This document shows, one piece after another, positions 9,350 through 17,897 of a DNA stretch of 64,000 nt. The stretch spans positions 26,755-90,754 of the forward strand of contig NBMY01000147.1 of assembly GCA_002212985.1 (NCBI GenBank), given 5' to 3'. Made by a program: the position numbers and the translations under genes. The notes beneath the pieces are model-generated. The model made no database searches and was not told the origin of the DNA. It saw only the letters and a list, made by a program, of their open reading frames with translations. How positions within the stretch are numbered: position 1 is the first letter of the stretch; every line of letters begins with the position of its first letter. The DNA comes from Sphingobacteriales bacterium TSM_CSS. GTDB lineage: Bacteria > Bacteroidota > Bacteroidia > Chitinophagales > UBA2359.

Positions 9350-10291
9350 CTATTTTGAGGCATCGGGGCTGTTTGCCTCCTTTAGTATTTGGGCAGCCAT
9401 ATCGGGGTAATCGGTTATGATGCCATTCACTCCCAGCCTTATCAGGCGGCGCATGGTTGCTGCATCGTTAACTGTCCAGACAACTAATTTCATTCCCTGT
9501 GCATGTGCTTTGCGCAACATGCGGCGGCTAACCAGCCGGTGATTGGGTGAGTAATATTGGGGCACAAAACCCAATAGTTTAAGGTTATGCTCCATGCTGC
9601 GGGCATTGCCTATAAGGTATGACAAAGGTAAGTCGGGTACGGCAGTTTTTAAAGCCTTCAAAATGCGCACATCAAAAGATTGCACTATAACGCGGTTTTG
9701 TGCGTGCAGCAGTTGTATAACATCATACACCAACTGCACAAATTCGGGTGGCGGGGGTTGGTAAATACCATCGCCGGCGGCTTCGTTTTCGGTTTTCAGC
9801 TCAATATCATATACCGGCAAGGGCAGGTTATGAGTTTGGGCATACGCATCGGCGGCGGCAATTACCTCTTTCAGCAGGGGCTTATAAGCGGGCTGTGGTT
9901 GCTGCCGGGCAAAACCGGGGTGGCCGCGTTTGCCGCAATCAAACTGTTTTACCAAATCATAGGGCATTTGGTAAATAATGTGGCTGCCGGCCGTTGCCGT
10001 TGTTACGGGGTTGCCATCAGGCAGGCTGCAAATAGCGGGGTTAAACCACGGTTCGTGCGATACCACCACTTGTTTATCGGCCGAAATAACCACATCTAAC
10101 TCCAGTGTATAAATGCCCAGTTCAAGAGATTTGAGAAATGCCGGAAGGGTGTTTTCGGGAAGCAGCCCCCGCGCGCCCCGGTGCCCCTGAAAGGTGAACC
10201 CCGAAGGCAGTTGCAAAGCAGCGGGTGTTTGCCCCATAAGCGTAAATGCCGATAAAAAACCGGCAATGGCAGTTTGAAACGGGATTTTCAT
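9350..10291 (-). CDS. Glycerophosphodiester phosphodiesterase, exported
   Basis: 313 residues from ATG at 10291, which gives a short signal peptide (MKIPFQTAIAGFLSAFTLMG). The TIM-barrel GDPD domain shows the catalytic opening FQGHRGARGLLPENTLPAF, the metal-binding LELDVVISADKQVVVSHEP, and late VVWTVNDAATMRRLIRLG and IITDYPD. It would hydrolyse deacylated phospholipids to glycerol 3-phosphate and an alcohol, outside the cytoplasm. Single gene, divergent from the M23 peptidase gene. Confidence 0.92.
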   Translation of the reverse strand: MKIPFQTAIAGFLSAFTLMGQTPAALQLPSGFTFQGHRGARGLLPENTLPAFLKSLELGIYTLELDVVISADKQVVVSHEPWFNPAICSLPDGNPVTTATAGSHIIYQMPYDLVKQFDCGKRGHPGFARQQPQPAYKPLLKEVIAAADAYAQTHNLPLPVYDIELKTENEAAGDGIYQPPPPEFVQLVYDVIQLLHAQNRVIVQSFDVRILKALKTAVPDLPLSYLIGNARSMEHNLKLLGFVPQYYSPNHRLVSRRMLRKAHAQGMKLVVWTVNDAATMRRLIRLGVNGIITDYPDMAAQILKEANSPDASK

Positions 10292-10452
10292 AAAAAAATG
10301 CTTTTTTTTCTGCAATTTAACGCCAAACGGGTTATGAGCGCAATATTGCAACAAACTTTTTATCAAATAGTTACAAGTTATGTTTTTTTAAAAACCCAAT
10401 ACTACCCGCCATATTACGGGCAGGCGTGCGGTTAAAATTCAAACTTGTTTGC

Positions 10453-10460
10453 TACCTTTG
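10453..10460 (+). promoter_or_regulatory. Probable promoter of the M23 peptidase gene
   Basis: TACCTTTG matches the Bacteroidota -7 consensus and lies 45 bases before the chosen ATG at 10505. No obvious -33 TTG. Confidence 0.5.
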
Positions 10461-10504
10461 TTATGTTGAACACCGTATTAAGCCATGGATACAGTATAAC
10501 GTTC

Positions 10505-11476
10505 ATGAAAAAGGTAAAATATTACTACAATACCTCCAGCCTGCGCTACGAAAAAGTAGAGGAAACCTGGAAAAGCTGGCTGTTGAGGGCTTTCGGGTTT
10601 TTATGTGCTACTATGGTATTTGGGTTTGTGATAGTGGTTATTGCCTTTAAATTTCTTGATTCGCCAAAAGAAAAAGCGCTCAAACGCGAAATTGCCCAAT
10701 TAGAGTTGCTTTTTGAGCAAATGAACAACAAAGCCATGTTGTACGAAAAAGTGCTTGGCAGCCTGCAAGATAGAGATAAAAACATTTACCGCAGCATTTT
10801 TGAAGCCGAACCTTTACCAGATAACCTGCGAAAGGCAGGTGTGGGCGGCGCCAACCGGTACAAAGACTTGGAAAACCTCTCCAACAGCAAACTGATTACC
10901 GAAACCGCTCAACGCATTGACCAGGTTGGCCGTGAGTTGTACGTGCAGTCAAAATCATACGATGAGATTATAGACCTGCTTCACCGCAAAGAAGAAATGC
11001 TCATGAGCATACCGGCCATACAACCTATTTCAAACAAAGATTTGCGCCATATTGCATCGGGGTTTGGCAGCCGCATTCACCCTATTTACAAAACCCGCCG
11101 AATGCATACCGGACTCGATTTTTCGGCTCCTACCGGCAGCGATGTATATGCTACCGGCAAAGGACGGGTGGTAAAGGTAGAAAAATTGGGGCGCGGCTAC
11201 GGTTTGCACGTTATTATTAACCACGGCTACAGCTACCAAACCTTATATGCACACCTCAGCAGCACAAAGGTAAAGGTGGGGCAATGGGTAAACCGCGGCG
11301 ATATTATTGGCAAAGTGGGCAGCAGCGGCACTTCTACGGCGCCTCACCTGCACTACGAGGTAATTAAGAATGGCACAAAAATAAACCCGGTTAACTTCTT
11401 CTTTAACGATGTTTCGCCTGCAGAGTATGAGCAAATTGTAGAACTTGCTTCAAGGCACAGCCAATCATTTGATTAA
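10505..11476 (+). CDS. M23 family metallopeptidase (cell-wall endopeptidase)
   Basis: 323 residues from ATG at 10505 (MKKVKYYYNTSSLRYEK); the upstream part of the open frame precedes the probable promoter and is not counted. One membrane segment lies at about residues 28-48, then a coiled-coil stretch, then the LytM/M23 domain. Zinc-binding residues are in MHTGLDFSAP and APHLHYEV, with the usual HVIINHGYSYQTLYAHLS between them and a closing NPVNFF. It probably cleaves peptidoglycan peptides, anchored in the inner membrane facing the periplasm. The architecture is the one usual in Bacteroidota. Confidence 0.93.
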   Translation: MKKVKYYYNTSSLRYEKVEETWKSWLLRAFGFLCATMVFGFVIVVIAFKFLDSPKEKALKREIAQLELLFEQMNNKAMLYEKVLGSLQDRDKNIYRSIFEAEPLPDNLRKAGVGGANRYKDLENLSNSKLITETAQRIDQVGRELYVQSKSYDEIIDLLHRKEEMLMSIPAIQPISNKDLRHIASGFGSRIHPIYKTRRMHTGLDFSAPTGSDVYATGKGRVVKVEKLGRGYGLHVIINHGYSYQTLYAHLSSTKVKVGQWVNRGDIIGKVGSSGTSTAPHLHYEVIKNGTKINPVNFFFNDVSPAEYEQIVELASRHSQSFD

Positions 11477-11481
11477 TTTCC

Positions 11482-11503
11482 AGTTTTTAAAAGACTAAAA
11501 ACT
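11482..11503. terminator. Weak AT-rich stem-loop between convergent genes
   Basis: AGTTTTTA (11482-11489) and TAAAAACT (11496-11503) pair perfectly around a 6-base loop, just after the M23 stop and before the convergent acyltransferase end. The stem is nearly all A and T, so its strength as a terminator is doubtful. Confidence 0.3.
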
Positions 11504-11545
11504 ATGCGGTTGTACAAACAATTGCATTGATGACTTGAATCTTGC

Positions 11546-12181
11546 TTATTTAAGTTGCAGTTCTCGGCCAAGAATGCGCATGGGGTTTCCAATAACCGAT
11601 GTGTGCGGCGGCACCTGACCGGTTACCACCGTTCCGATGCCTGTTTGTGCCTGTTCTCCTATGGTAACCCCGTTGGTTATTACCGTTCCGGCGCCAATAA
11701 AGGTTTGTGCGCCAATATTTACATATCCGCAAACAATTACCCCCGGCGACAAAAAACAGCAATTGCCCACATTTGTATTGTGCGAAACCACTACGGAGTT
11801 GTTGAGCAAAACGCCGTTGCCAATGCTTACCATGCGGTCTATATTGCACATGGGGTACAGATAGGTGGCATAGCCAATTTGTGCAGTTGGGGCAATATGG
11901 CAAGATGGGTGAATAAATGCAGGTAAACTGCGCCCCAACTGTTGAAGATTGGTAAGTATTTGCAATTTGAGCGCCATGCGCCGGTAGCCCAAGCCAATAA
12001 AAAAATGGTATTCCTTAAACTGCTCATCGGTATATTGGTTAAAAGGCCGTGCGTTGGGAATTCCGCGTTCGTACAAAACATCGTCAAACACAATTTTTAC
12101 CGCCGGCTGGTAGCTGTGTTGTATAAACTCCCAAAGTTGTTCGCCCAGTTCGCCAAAACCTACAAAAGCTATTTTATTCAT
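11546..12181 (-). CDS. Left-handed beta-helix acyltransferase (PglD/NeuD-like)
   Basis: 211 residues from ATG at 12181 (a TTG two codons earlier is less likely). The N-terminal part is a small nucleotide-sugar-binding fold beginning KIAFVGFGELGEQLWEF. The C-terminal half is a hexapeptide-repeat beta-helix (HIAPTAQIGYATYLYPM, VSIGNGVLLNNSVVVSHN, VGNCCFLSPGVIVCG, and so on) with the catalytic-type histidine in VVVSHNTNVG. Such enzymes acetylate amino-sugar nucleotides for glycan synthesis using acetyl-CoA. Substrate not determinable. Isolated gene. Confidence 0.85.
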   Translation of the reverse strand: MNKIAFVGFGELGEQLWEFIQHSYQPAVKIVFDDVLYERGIPNARPFNQYTDEQFKEYHFFIGLGYRRMALKLQILTNLQQLGRSLPAFIHPSCHIAPTAQIGYATYLYPMCNIDRMVSIGNGVLLNNSVVVSHNTNVGNCCFLSPGVIVCGYVNIGAQTFIGAGTVITNGVTIGEQAQTGIGTVVTGQVPPHTSVIGNPMRILGRELQLK

Positions 12182-12209
12182 AGGCAAATCAATTATTTAA
12201 CACTTACTT

Positions 12210-12241
12210 TTTGTTTGTACTGTTTTTTGGTGTTATATTTG
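12210..12241 (+). promoter_or_regulatory. Promoter of the MerR-family gene
   Basis: TTTG at 12210-12213 and TATATTTG at 12234-12241 are separated by 20 bases, a near-perfect Bacteroidota -33/-7 pair. Transcription would start close to 12248, leaving a leader of about 20 bases before the ATG at 12268. Confidence 0.65.
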
Positions 12242-12267
12242 TAGGGTTGCTATAAGCCTGTTTTATT

Positions 12268-12633
12268 ATGGAAGAAAAAGACAAAGGAACAAAACGCTAT
12301 TACACCATTGGCGAGGTGGCACAGATGTTGCAAGTAAACGCATCATTGCTTCGATATTGGGAAACCGAATTCAGCATACTGAAACCCGGTAAAAACCGCA
12401 AAGGCAACCGCCAGTTTACGGAACAAGATATTGACAATTTACGGTTAATATACCATTTGGTGAAAAAAAGCGGCTATACACTTGAGGGAGCAAAAAAGCG
12501 CATTAAAGAAATGAAAGCAGAAAACGGTAAACAGGCCGAACTTACACGCTCCCTCCAACACATAAAAAATGCCCTTCAAAATCTGCTCACCGCCTTAGAC
12601 GAGTTGCCCGACACCTCGGAAAACCATGTTTAA
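12268..12633 (+). CDS. MerR-family transcriptional regulator
   Basis: 121-residue DNA-binding protein. The N-terminal winged helix reads YYTIGEVAQMLQVNASLLRYWETEF, followed by RQFTEQDIDNLRLIYHLVKKSGYTLEGAKKRI, the MerR wing and dimerisation start. The C-terminus is a coiled coil without cysteines for metal binding, so it is not a metal sensor. This short form, with RYWETEF, is very common and conserved in Bacteroidota, next to or near M23 peptidase genes. Target genes unknown. The gene ends 19 bases from the convergent MBL-fold gene. Confidence 0.9.
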   Translation: MEEKDKGTKRYYTIGEVAQMLQVNASLLRYWETEFSILKPGKNRKGNRQFTEQDIDNLRLIYHLVKKSGYTLEGAKKRIKEMKAENGKQAELTRSLQHIKNALQNLLTALDELPDTSENHV

Positions 12634-12652
12634 CCCCAACAAGGTGCAACCG

Positions 12653-13501
12653 CTACCCAAGTTCCCTGAGGGCAAATGTTTGGCTTACCTCTATCCCACC
12701 CCGCTCTGTTGTTTGTACGCGGGCGCACTCTACGCTGCGGTCGTGTTCAAAAAACAAAATATGGTTTTGGTCTGCCGCTTTATATAAAAAATCTTTCTTC
12801 TCCTGCAAGGTTTGCAGCGGTCGAACATCGTAAGCCATAACATAAGGCAGTTTCACATGCCCCGATGATGCAATGAGGTCGGCCATATACACCAGCGTTT
12901 GGTTACCATAGCAAGCAATATGCGGAATCATCATGGCTTCGGTATGTCCATATACAAAGCGCACGTAGAGTTCATCGGGCAATAACCATTGGTTATCCTC
13001 TATCCATTGTATTCGGTTCTGCTCCAGCAGGGGCACAAAATTTTCTTTCAGGAAAGAGGCTTTTTCCCGCTCATTGGGTTGCGTTGCCCAAAGCCAATGG
13101 GCTTTATTACTCCAGTAAACGGCATTGGGAAATGTTGGCACCAGATCTCCGTGGGCGGTTTTGCTCACAGCGCCGCCTACATGGTCGAAATGCAGGTGGG
13201 TAATAAGCACATCGGTAACATCGGAAACCGAAAAACCGGCTTTCGCAAGTGATTGTTGCAGGGTTACCTCGCCATGCGGCTGGTAATAACTGAAAAACTT
13301 ATCCGATTGTTTGTTGCCAATGCCTGTATCTATGAGTACCAGCCTGTTGGCAGTTTCCAGCAACAGGCAGCGCATTGCCCAGGTGCAAAGGTTGTTGTCA
13401 TCGGGCGGGTTTATGTGTTGCCAAATGGTTTTCGGAACCACGCCAAACATAGCGCCTCCGTCAAGTTTCAAAAAGCCGGTGTTTATGGTATGCAAACGCA
13501 T
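12653..13501 (-). CDS. MBL-fold metallo-hydrolase
   Basis: 282-residue cytosolic metallo-beta-lactamase-fold enzyme. The binuclear metal site is THLHFDHVGG, with further ligands likely in YGHTEAMMIPH, MADLIAS and the late FFEHD. The chain resembles the lactonase-like branch of MBL hydrolases (DTGIGNKQSDKFFSYY near the start), which includes quorum-quenching lactonases, but the substrate cannot be assigned. No signal peptide. Confidence 0.85.
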   Translation of the reverse strand: MRLHTINTGFLKLDGGAMFGVVPKTIWQHINPPDDNNLCTWAMRCLLLETANRLVLIDTGIGNKQSDKFFSYYQPHGEVTLQQSLAKAGFSVSDVTDVLITHLHFDHVGGAVSKTAHGDLVPTFPNAVYWSNKAHWLWATQPNEREKASFLKENFVPLLEQNRIQWIEDNQWLLPDELYVRFVYGHTEAMMIPHIACYGNQTLVYMADLIASSGHVKLPYVMAYDVRPLQTLQEKKDFLYKAADQNHILFFEHDRSVECARVQTTERGGIEVSQTFALRELG

Positions 13502-13594
13502 GCAGGGTGTTGTTGTTTTAAAGTGTTCATTTGTTGATTTACCAAGTCAGGGTTTACTTTTGCAATAAATTTTGGGCAACTGTGTTATTTCCTG

Positions 13595-14212
13595 CTACCG
13601 CTTCAGCAATTTAAAGGCAATGTTGCGCCCTTGTCGTTGCATAATAGCCAAATTAATCCAAAAAAGGGCAAAGTCTTCCAATAATTGTACTTTATCATCG
13701 CCTCCAATATCATAGCAGGTTGCAAATTTGGCATCATTGGCTAAGTTTATGGCTATATCTTTACCCCTTTGGCTACTGCCTGCCACAAACATATCAATGG
13801 CAGTATTGCCATATACCGGGTTAGCCATGTTTTCCCAACCGGTAGAGTTAAAACATTTTACCAGATGCCGGCATCGGGTTAAGGCTTTTAAGGCCTCAAA
13901 TGTATTGGAGTAGGGTTCGGGTTTGCGCCCTACCGAGTTCATGGCGTCAATAATTACCTTGTCTGCAACATAGCCCAAATTCTTTGCCACATCAAATACC
14001 GCCTGGCCTGGTACCGCAATTAATATAACTTCTGCTTCCTGCGCAGCTTCGTATATGGGTTTGGCAACTACTTTTTCGCTTGCGTTCAGCAATTGCTGAA
14101 CACTGTCTGATTCAATATCGCGTACTCCAAGCAAAATCTCATGTCCGGCAGATAGCCATGCTTTAGCCAACGTTCCGCCAATGTTCCCTGTGCCGATAAT
14201 TGCAATTTTCAT
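13595..14212 (-). CDS. NAD(P)-binding oxidoreductase, F420-dependent NADP reductase-like
   Basis: 205-residue Rossmann protein starting KIAIIGTGNIGGTLAKAWLSAGHEILLGVRD, a dinucleotide-binding glycine motif with a basic position suited to NADP. IDAMNSVG, HLVKCFNSTGWENMANP and MFVAGSS follow, as in the NpdG/F420-dependent NADP reductase-like family. Bacteroidota generally lack F420, so the true substrate is probably something else. Single gene with a 267-base gap to the divergent WD40-caspase gene. Confidence 0.8.
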   Translation of the reverse strand: MKIAIIGTGNIGGTLAKAWLSAGHEILLGVRDIESDSVQQLLNASEKVVAKPIYEAAQEAEVILIAVPGQAVFDVAKNLGYVADKVIIDAMNSVGRKPEPYSNTFEALKALTRCRHLVKCFNSTGWENMANPVYGNTAIDMFVAGSSQRGKDIAINLANDAKFATCYDIGGDDKVQLLEDFALFWINLAIMQRQGRNIAFKLLKR

Positions 14213-14479
14213 GTTTTACTTTTTTATGACAATTTATCAAAGTATATAATTAACAATGCGTAAAATACTGAAAAAAAGTGATTTAAATAGTTGCCTTATT
14301 TCTTTTACAGCTTTTTTTGTTTGCCGGGCTTGCCCATACCAGCGGTTTGCGGCAAGGGTTAAAAGCTTGCCTATTTTATTGGCTCGGTATTTGTGCCACT
14401 AAGCCAGTATTTATACAAAACCTGTTTCCTGTTTGCAACCAATTAATTCCACTTTCAACACTAATTAAAGCCCTCTGTT

Positions 14480-16357
14480 ATGAAACGTGCTACACTCTTT
14501 GCAATTACTTGTTCTCTGCTGCTTTTTTCCCTACCGCTTTTTGCACAAGCGCCGCAGGTTGTTAATACCAGCATTGCCAGCATTACCAACGGCGATTTGT
14601 CTTACTTTACCGATGCCGTATTTACTCCCGACGCAAAATGGGTTATTGCAGCAGCAAGCGACAATAATATTTGTGTGTACAATAACAGCGGCCAACTGCA
14701 AACAGTTTTTCCGGCGCATAATAAACCTATCAGAAAAATAGCCTTAACCAATGATGGCAATCTGCTCACGGTTTCGGAAGATAAAAGTATAAAATTATGG
14801 ACACCTGCAGGCAATTTATTGAACACTGTTAATGCGCATGGTAAAGCCATTAATTCTATTACTGTGTCACATAACGGAAAATACTGGGTAACCACCTCCG
14901 ATGATAAAACAGCCAAAATCTGGAACTGTAATGGTGTTTTAGTTCAAACGCTTAAAGACCATGATGATGTAGTAAATGCAGCCGCTTTTTCGCCCGATGA
15001 CAACTTTATTCTTACCGCTTCCAAAGACAATACGCTTAAAGTTTGGACCATTAACGGCGAAATGTTGCGCACCTTCGTTAAATTTAACGCCAGTATTCAG
15101 TCGGTTCAATATTCTTCCGATGGCAGGCAAATTTTGGTTTCTGCCGGAAATTTTGCCTACCTGCTTTCTCAATCGGGCAAACAATTGTCGGTATTTTCGG
15201 GGCACGAAAAATTGGTAAACAGTGCAGTTTTTTCGCCCGATTGCAATTTTGTGCTTACCGCATCAGACGATAACACCATAAAACTTTGGAATCTCAACGG
15301 AACCCTTGTATGTACATACATGGGGCATAAAGGCGGCGTAAATGGCGCTGTTTTTTCTGCAACAGGGCAATATATATTGAGCAATTCCTTAGACAACACC
15401 GCCAAAATTTGGGCAGTACAAGCCCCGGCAGATATTGCAGAAAGTGCTGCGGCACCTGCGCAAACCATTTATGCCGTTCCGGTAGGTAATCCGGGGGGTA
15501 ATGCAGCTACCCGAAACAGCGCCCAACAACCGCCGACAAAAGAAAAATACACCGAAGACACCGATAACCAATACAAAGGTCCAATCTTTTCTTCCTACGA
15601 CGTATCTGCGCTCGACAAGGCAGCCAATAAACCCAAGGTTTGGGCAGTGGTGGTTGGCATTGCCGGCTACAATCATGTGCAAAGCCTTAAATTTACCAAA
15701 GACGATGCTTACCTGATGTATGCCTTCTTGAAAAGCCCTGAGGGTGGCGCACTGCCCGATGAACAAATTAGTTTGCTTATAGATGGCAATGCCACCAAAA
15801 ACCAAATCCTACAGGCCTTACAAAAAACTTCCAGCAGCGCCGGACTAAACGATGCCATATTGTTTTATTTTGCAGGACATGGCATTAACACCGGTTTACT
15901 GCCTATTGATTACGATGGGTTTAACAATGTTTTGCCCTACGGCGAAATTTACGGCTACTTCCAAAAAAGCAAAGCCAAATATAAATTATGTATTACCGAT
16001 GCCTGTTATGCCGGCAATTTCAGCGAATATGCTTCTCGCAGTTCCGAAGACGTAAAAAACATGCTCGAAAAATATTACGGAGCCATTGACAATGCATCGG
16101 GCGGCACGGCAATTCTCATGTCGTCAAAAGCTCAGGAAAAATCGGTTGAGTATTACGGTTTACGCCAAGGTGTTTTCAGCCATTTTCTAATGCGAGGCTT
16201 AAAAGGCGAAGCAGATACCGACAAAGACAAACTCATTACCATTGTTGAGTTGTTTGATTTTGTTGAAACAAACGTACGCAGCTATACCGCTAATGCGCAA
16301 AGCCCTTCCTTGTTTGGCAATTTTGATGTGCGCATGCCTGTTGGCGGGGTTAGGTAA
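14480..16357 (+). CDS. Exported WD40 propeller-caspase (C14) protein
   Basis: 625 residues. The signal peptide is residues 1-23 (ending LPLFAQA). Residues about 40-312 hold seven WD40 repeats, with blade ends at ICVY, IKLW, AKIW, LKVW, AYLL, IKLW and AKIW, enough for one closed propeller. A low-complexity Ala/Pro/Gln linker (315-365) leads to a caspase-like domain (385-620) with VWAVVVGIAGY, the catalytic histidine 467 in FYFAGHG and cysteine 509 in ITDACYAGNF. The active site is therefore intact. The signal peptide places it in the periplasm or outside. Target peptide and trigger are unknown. A clear terminator follows. Confidence 0.92.
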   Translation: MKRATLFAITCSLLLFSLPLFAQAPQVVNTSIASITNGDLSYFTDAVFTPDAKWVIAAASDNNICVYNNSGQLQTVFPAHNKPIRKIALTNDGNLLTVSEDKSIKLWTPAGNLLNTVNAHGKAINSITVSHNGKYWVTTSDDKTAKIWNCNGVLVQTLKDHDDVVNAAAFSPDDNFILTASKDNTLKVWTINGEMLRTFVKFNASIQSVQYSSDGRQILVSAGNFAYLLSQSGKQLSVFSGHEKLVNSAVFSPDCNFVLTASDDNTIKLWNLNGTLVCTYMGHKGGVNGAVFSATGQYILSNSLDNTAKIWAVQAPADIAESAAAPAQTIYAVPVGNPGGNAATRNSAQQPPTKEKYTEDTDNQYKGPIFSSYDVSALDKAANKPKVWAVVVGIAGYNHVQSLKFTKDDAYLMYAFLKSPEGGALPDEQISLLIDGNATKNQILQALQKTSSSAGLNDAILFYFAGHGINTGLLPIDYDGFNNVLPYGEIYGYFQKSKAKYKLCITDACYAGNFSEYASRSSEDVKNMLEKYYGAIDNASGGTAILMSSKAQEKSVEYYGLRQGVFSHFLMRGLKGEADTDKDKLITIVELFDFVETNVRSYTANAQSPSLFGNFDVRMPVGGVR

Positions 16358-16395
16358 TCAGGCAATATAAAATTGGAAGTAGAAGTGCAAACAAT

Positions 16396-16429
16396 AAGCA
16401 GTTACCCTTTTAAGGGGACTGCTTTTTTT
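16396..16429 (+). terminator. Intrinsic terminator after the WD40-caspase gene
   Basis: AAGCAGT (16396-16402) pairs with ACTGCTT (16418-16424), and the inner CCCTT/AAGGG pairs too. A run of T follows to 16429. It lies 39 bases after the stop codon. Confidence 0.85.
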
Positions 16430-16915
16430 GTTTTATGACCTTACTATTTCCAACATTTTATAGGTCAAAAGCAATTTAGTCGCTTTCTGGTAATAGCAAT
16501 TGAAGTTAGATGCTTAGCCATTATTCTATTTCAGTTGATAGCTGCGGCAGGTAGTTGCAGTACGGTAACACCAACCTGAAAAACGATTAATATCAAAACC
16601 CCTAATATTGTTTGCAAACATCTTCCTACCATTCAACCTCTTTACGGTTATTGCCGTAGTGGTAATTTTCCCCCTATGTTGCACCTTCGGCTATGCACAT
16701 TGTCTTGGAGGCTTGCCGGCAATTAAAAATGTCCGGAAAATGGTGCGTAAAGTGAGAGCGCTTACATACTTGCAAATTGTGGCGCTCCCATACGGAAAAA
16801 TTTGCATTTTATCGCCCAAAAGGGCAAAACATATCGAAAATATTGCACTCGAAAATTAAAACTATACACTCGCAACAGAATAGTCGGCTGTTGAGCAATA
16901 ATGCAAGCCTATCCA
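16430..16915. other. Intergenic region with no confident gene
   Basis: About 490 bases between two convergent genes. It holds an open frame of 83 codons (16608-16859, plus) with a hydrophobic start, but no ribosome site or recognisable family, so I do not call it. No tRNA or other RNA is evident. Confidence 0.4.
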
Positions 16916-17266
16916 TCATGTTAGTTTTTTGTTGCCGGCATGGCGCTTGGCATCGCGCAGAGTTTTTTTCTCCATATTTCGGGCCACTGCTTCCGAAAGG
17001 TTTATGCCGGTTTGGTTGGCAATGCAAATTAAAACAAACAGTACATCGGCAAGTTCGTCGGCCAAATCCGCACCTTTGTCGGTTTCTTTAAATGATTGTT
17101 CACCATACTGCCTTGCCATAATTCGGGCAACTTCGCCCACTTCTTCGGTTAATATGGCCATGTTGGTAAGTTCGTTGTAGTAACGCACTCCAACAGTGGT
17201 TATCCAGTTATGCACGGTTTGCTGCAACTGTTCCAAAGTAGGCGAATGGGTGTTTTGTTCGTCCAT
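16916..17266 (-). CDS. MazG-like nucleotide pyrophosphohydrolase
   Basis: 116 residues, all helical. The metal-binding EEVGEVARIMAR and DELADVLFVLICIAN motifs (EExxE and ExxD) are those of the MazG/dUTPase all-alpha superfamily. It would hydrolyse nucleoside triphosphates to monophosphates, perhaps as house-cleaning of non-standard nucleotides. It starts 10 bases after the DUF420 gene stop, so it is probably translated from the same mRNA. Confidence 0.88.
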   Translation of the reverse strand: MDEQNTHSPTLEQLQQTVHNWITTVGVRYYNELTNMAILTEEVGEVARIMARQYGEQSFKETDKGADLADELADVLFVLICIANQTGINLSEAVARNMEKKTLRDAKRHAGNKKLT

Positions 17267-17276
17267 TTGGCAAAGC

Positions 17277-17816
17277 TTAATAGTATGGTGAAATCATAAG
17301 ATAAACTATTACCCCGGTTACTGAAACATAGAGCCAAAGAGGCATTGTCCAACGGGCAAGCCGGCGATGGGCAGAAAAATTGCCGGCAAAAGCCCTTAAA
17401 AAGGTAAACAAAATAAGCGGCAGTATCAGCGCTGCCAATACAATATGCGTAAGCAAAATAAAATAATAAACGTACTTAATAACCCCTTCGCCGCCGTATC
17501 GGGTAGATTCTGTAAGTGTATGATAGGTAACATAAGATACCAGAAACAACGCCGATAAAACCAGCGCCGTTATGTTACAAATCCTGTGCACTTTAACATT
17601 TTTCTGCCTAATAAAATAGAAGCTCAGCACCAACAAAACACTTACACTTGCATTTATAATAGCATGAAACTTAGGAAGTAATTTCACATCAAAGGGCAAC
17701 TCTAAGTTTACCTGTGGCAGCCTGAACAAAACTGCTACCAAAACCGGCACTAAAACCGATACAAAAACAATAAGCTTTGCCCAAAATTGTTCTTTCTCTG
17801 CAAACATTCGCTCCAT
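17277..17816 (-). CDS. DUF420 membrane protein
   Basis: 179 residues with about five membrane segments. Conserved polar positions lie in LPKFHAIINASVSVLLVLSF, a histidine in CNITALVLSALFLVSYVTYHT, HIVLAALILPLILFTFLRAF and HRRLARWTMPLWLYVSVTG. This matches the DUF420 family, which is usually found beside SCO and cytochrome oxidase genes and is thought to assist oxidase assembly. It lies 81 bases after SCO on the same strand. Confidence 0.9.
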   Translation of the reverse strand: MERMFAEKEQFWAKLIVFVSVLVPVLVAVLFRLPQVNLELPFDVKLLPKFHAIINASVSVLLVLSFYFIRQKNVKVHRICNITALVLSALFLVSYVTYHTLTESTRYGGEGVIKYVYYFILLTHIVLAALILPLILFTFLRAFAGNFSAHRRLARWTMPLWLYVSVTGVIVYLMISPYY

Positions 17817-17897
17817 AAAACAACATATAAATTAAGCAGGTTTGTTATAAAATTAAAACCATTGGCCGGCAAAAATAACCGGTAACAGGCTGTCTTT

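Noticed and set aside
13557..13564. TACTTTTG promoter-like sequence on the plus strand
   Set aside because: It points into a minus-strand gene and has no gene downstream on its own strand.
13595..14212. True F420-dependent enzyme
   Set aside because: Only the NADP-binding fold is clear; Bacteroidota generally do not make F420, so the name is kept as likeness only.
16608..16859. 83-codon frame in the gap before the MazG-like gene
   Set aside because: It has a hydrophobic start, but no ribosome site, promoter or family resemblance; it may be real but cannot be supported.
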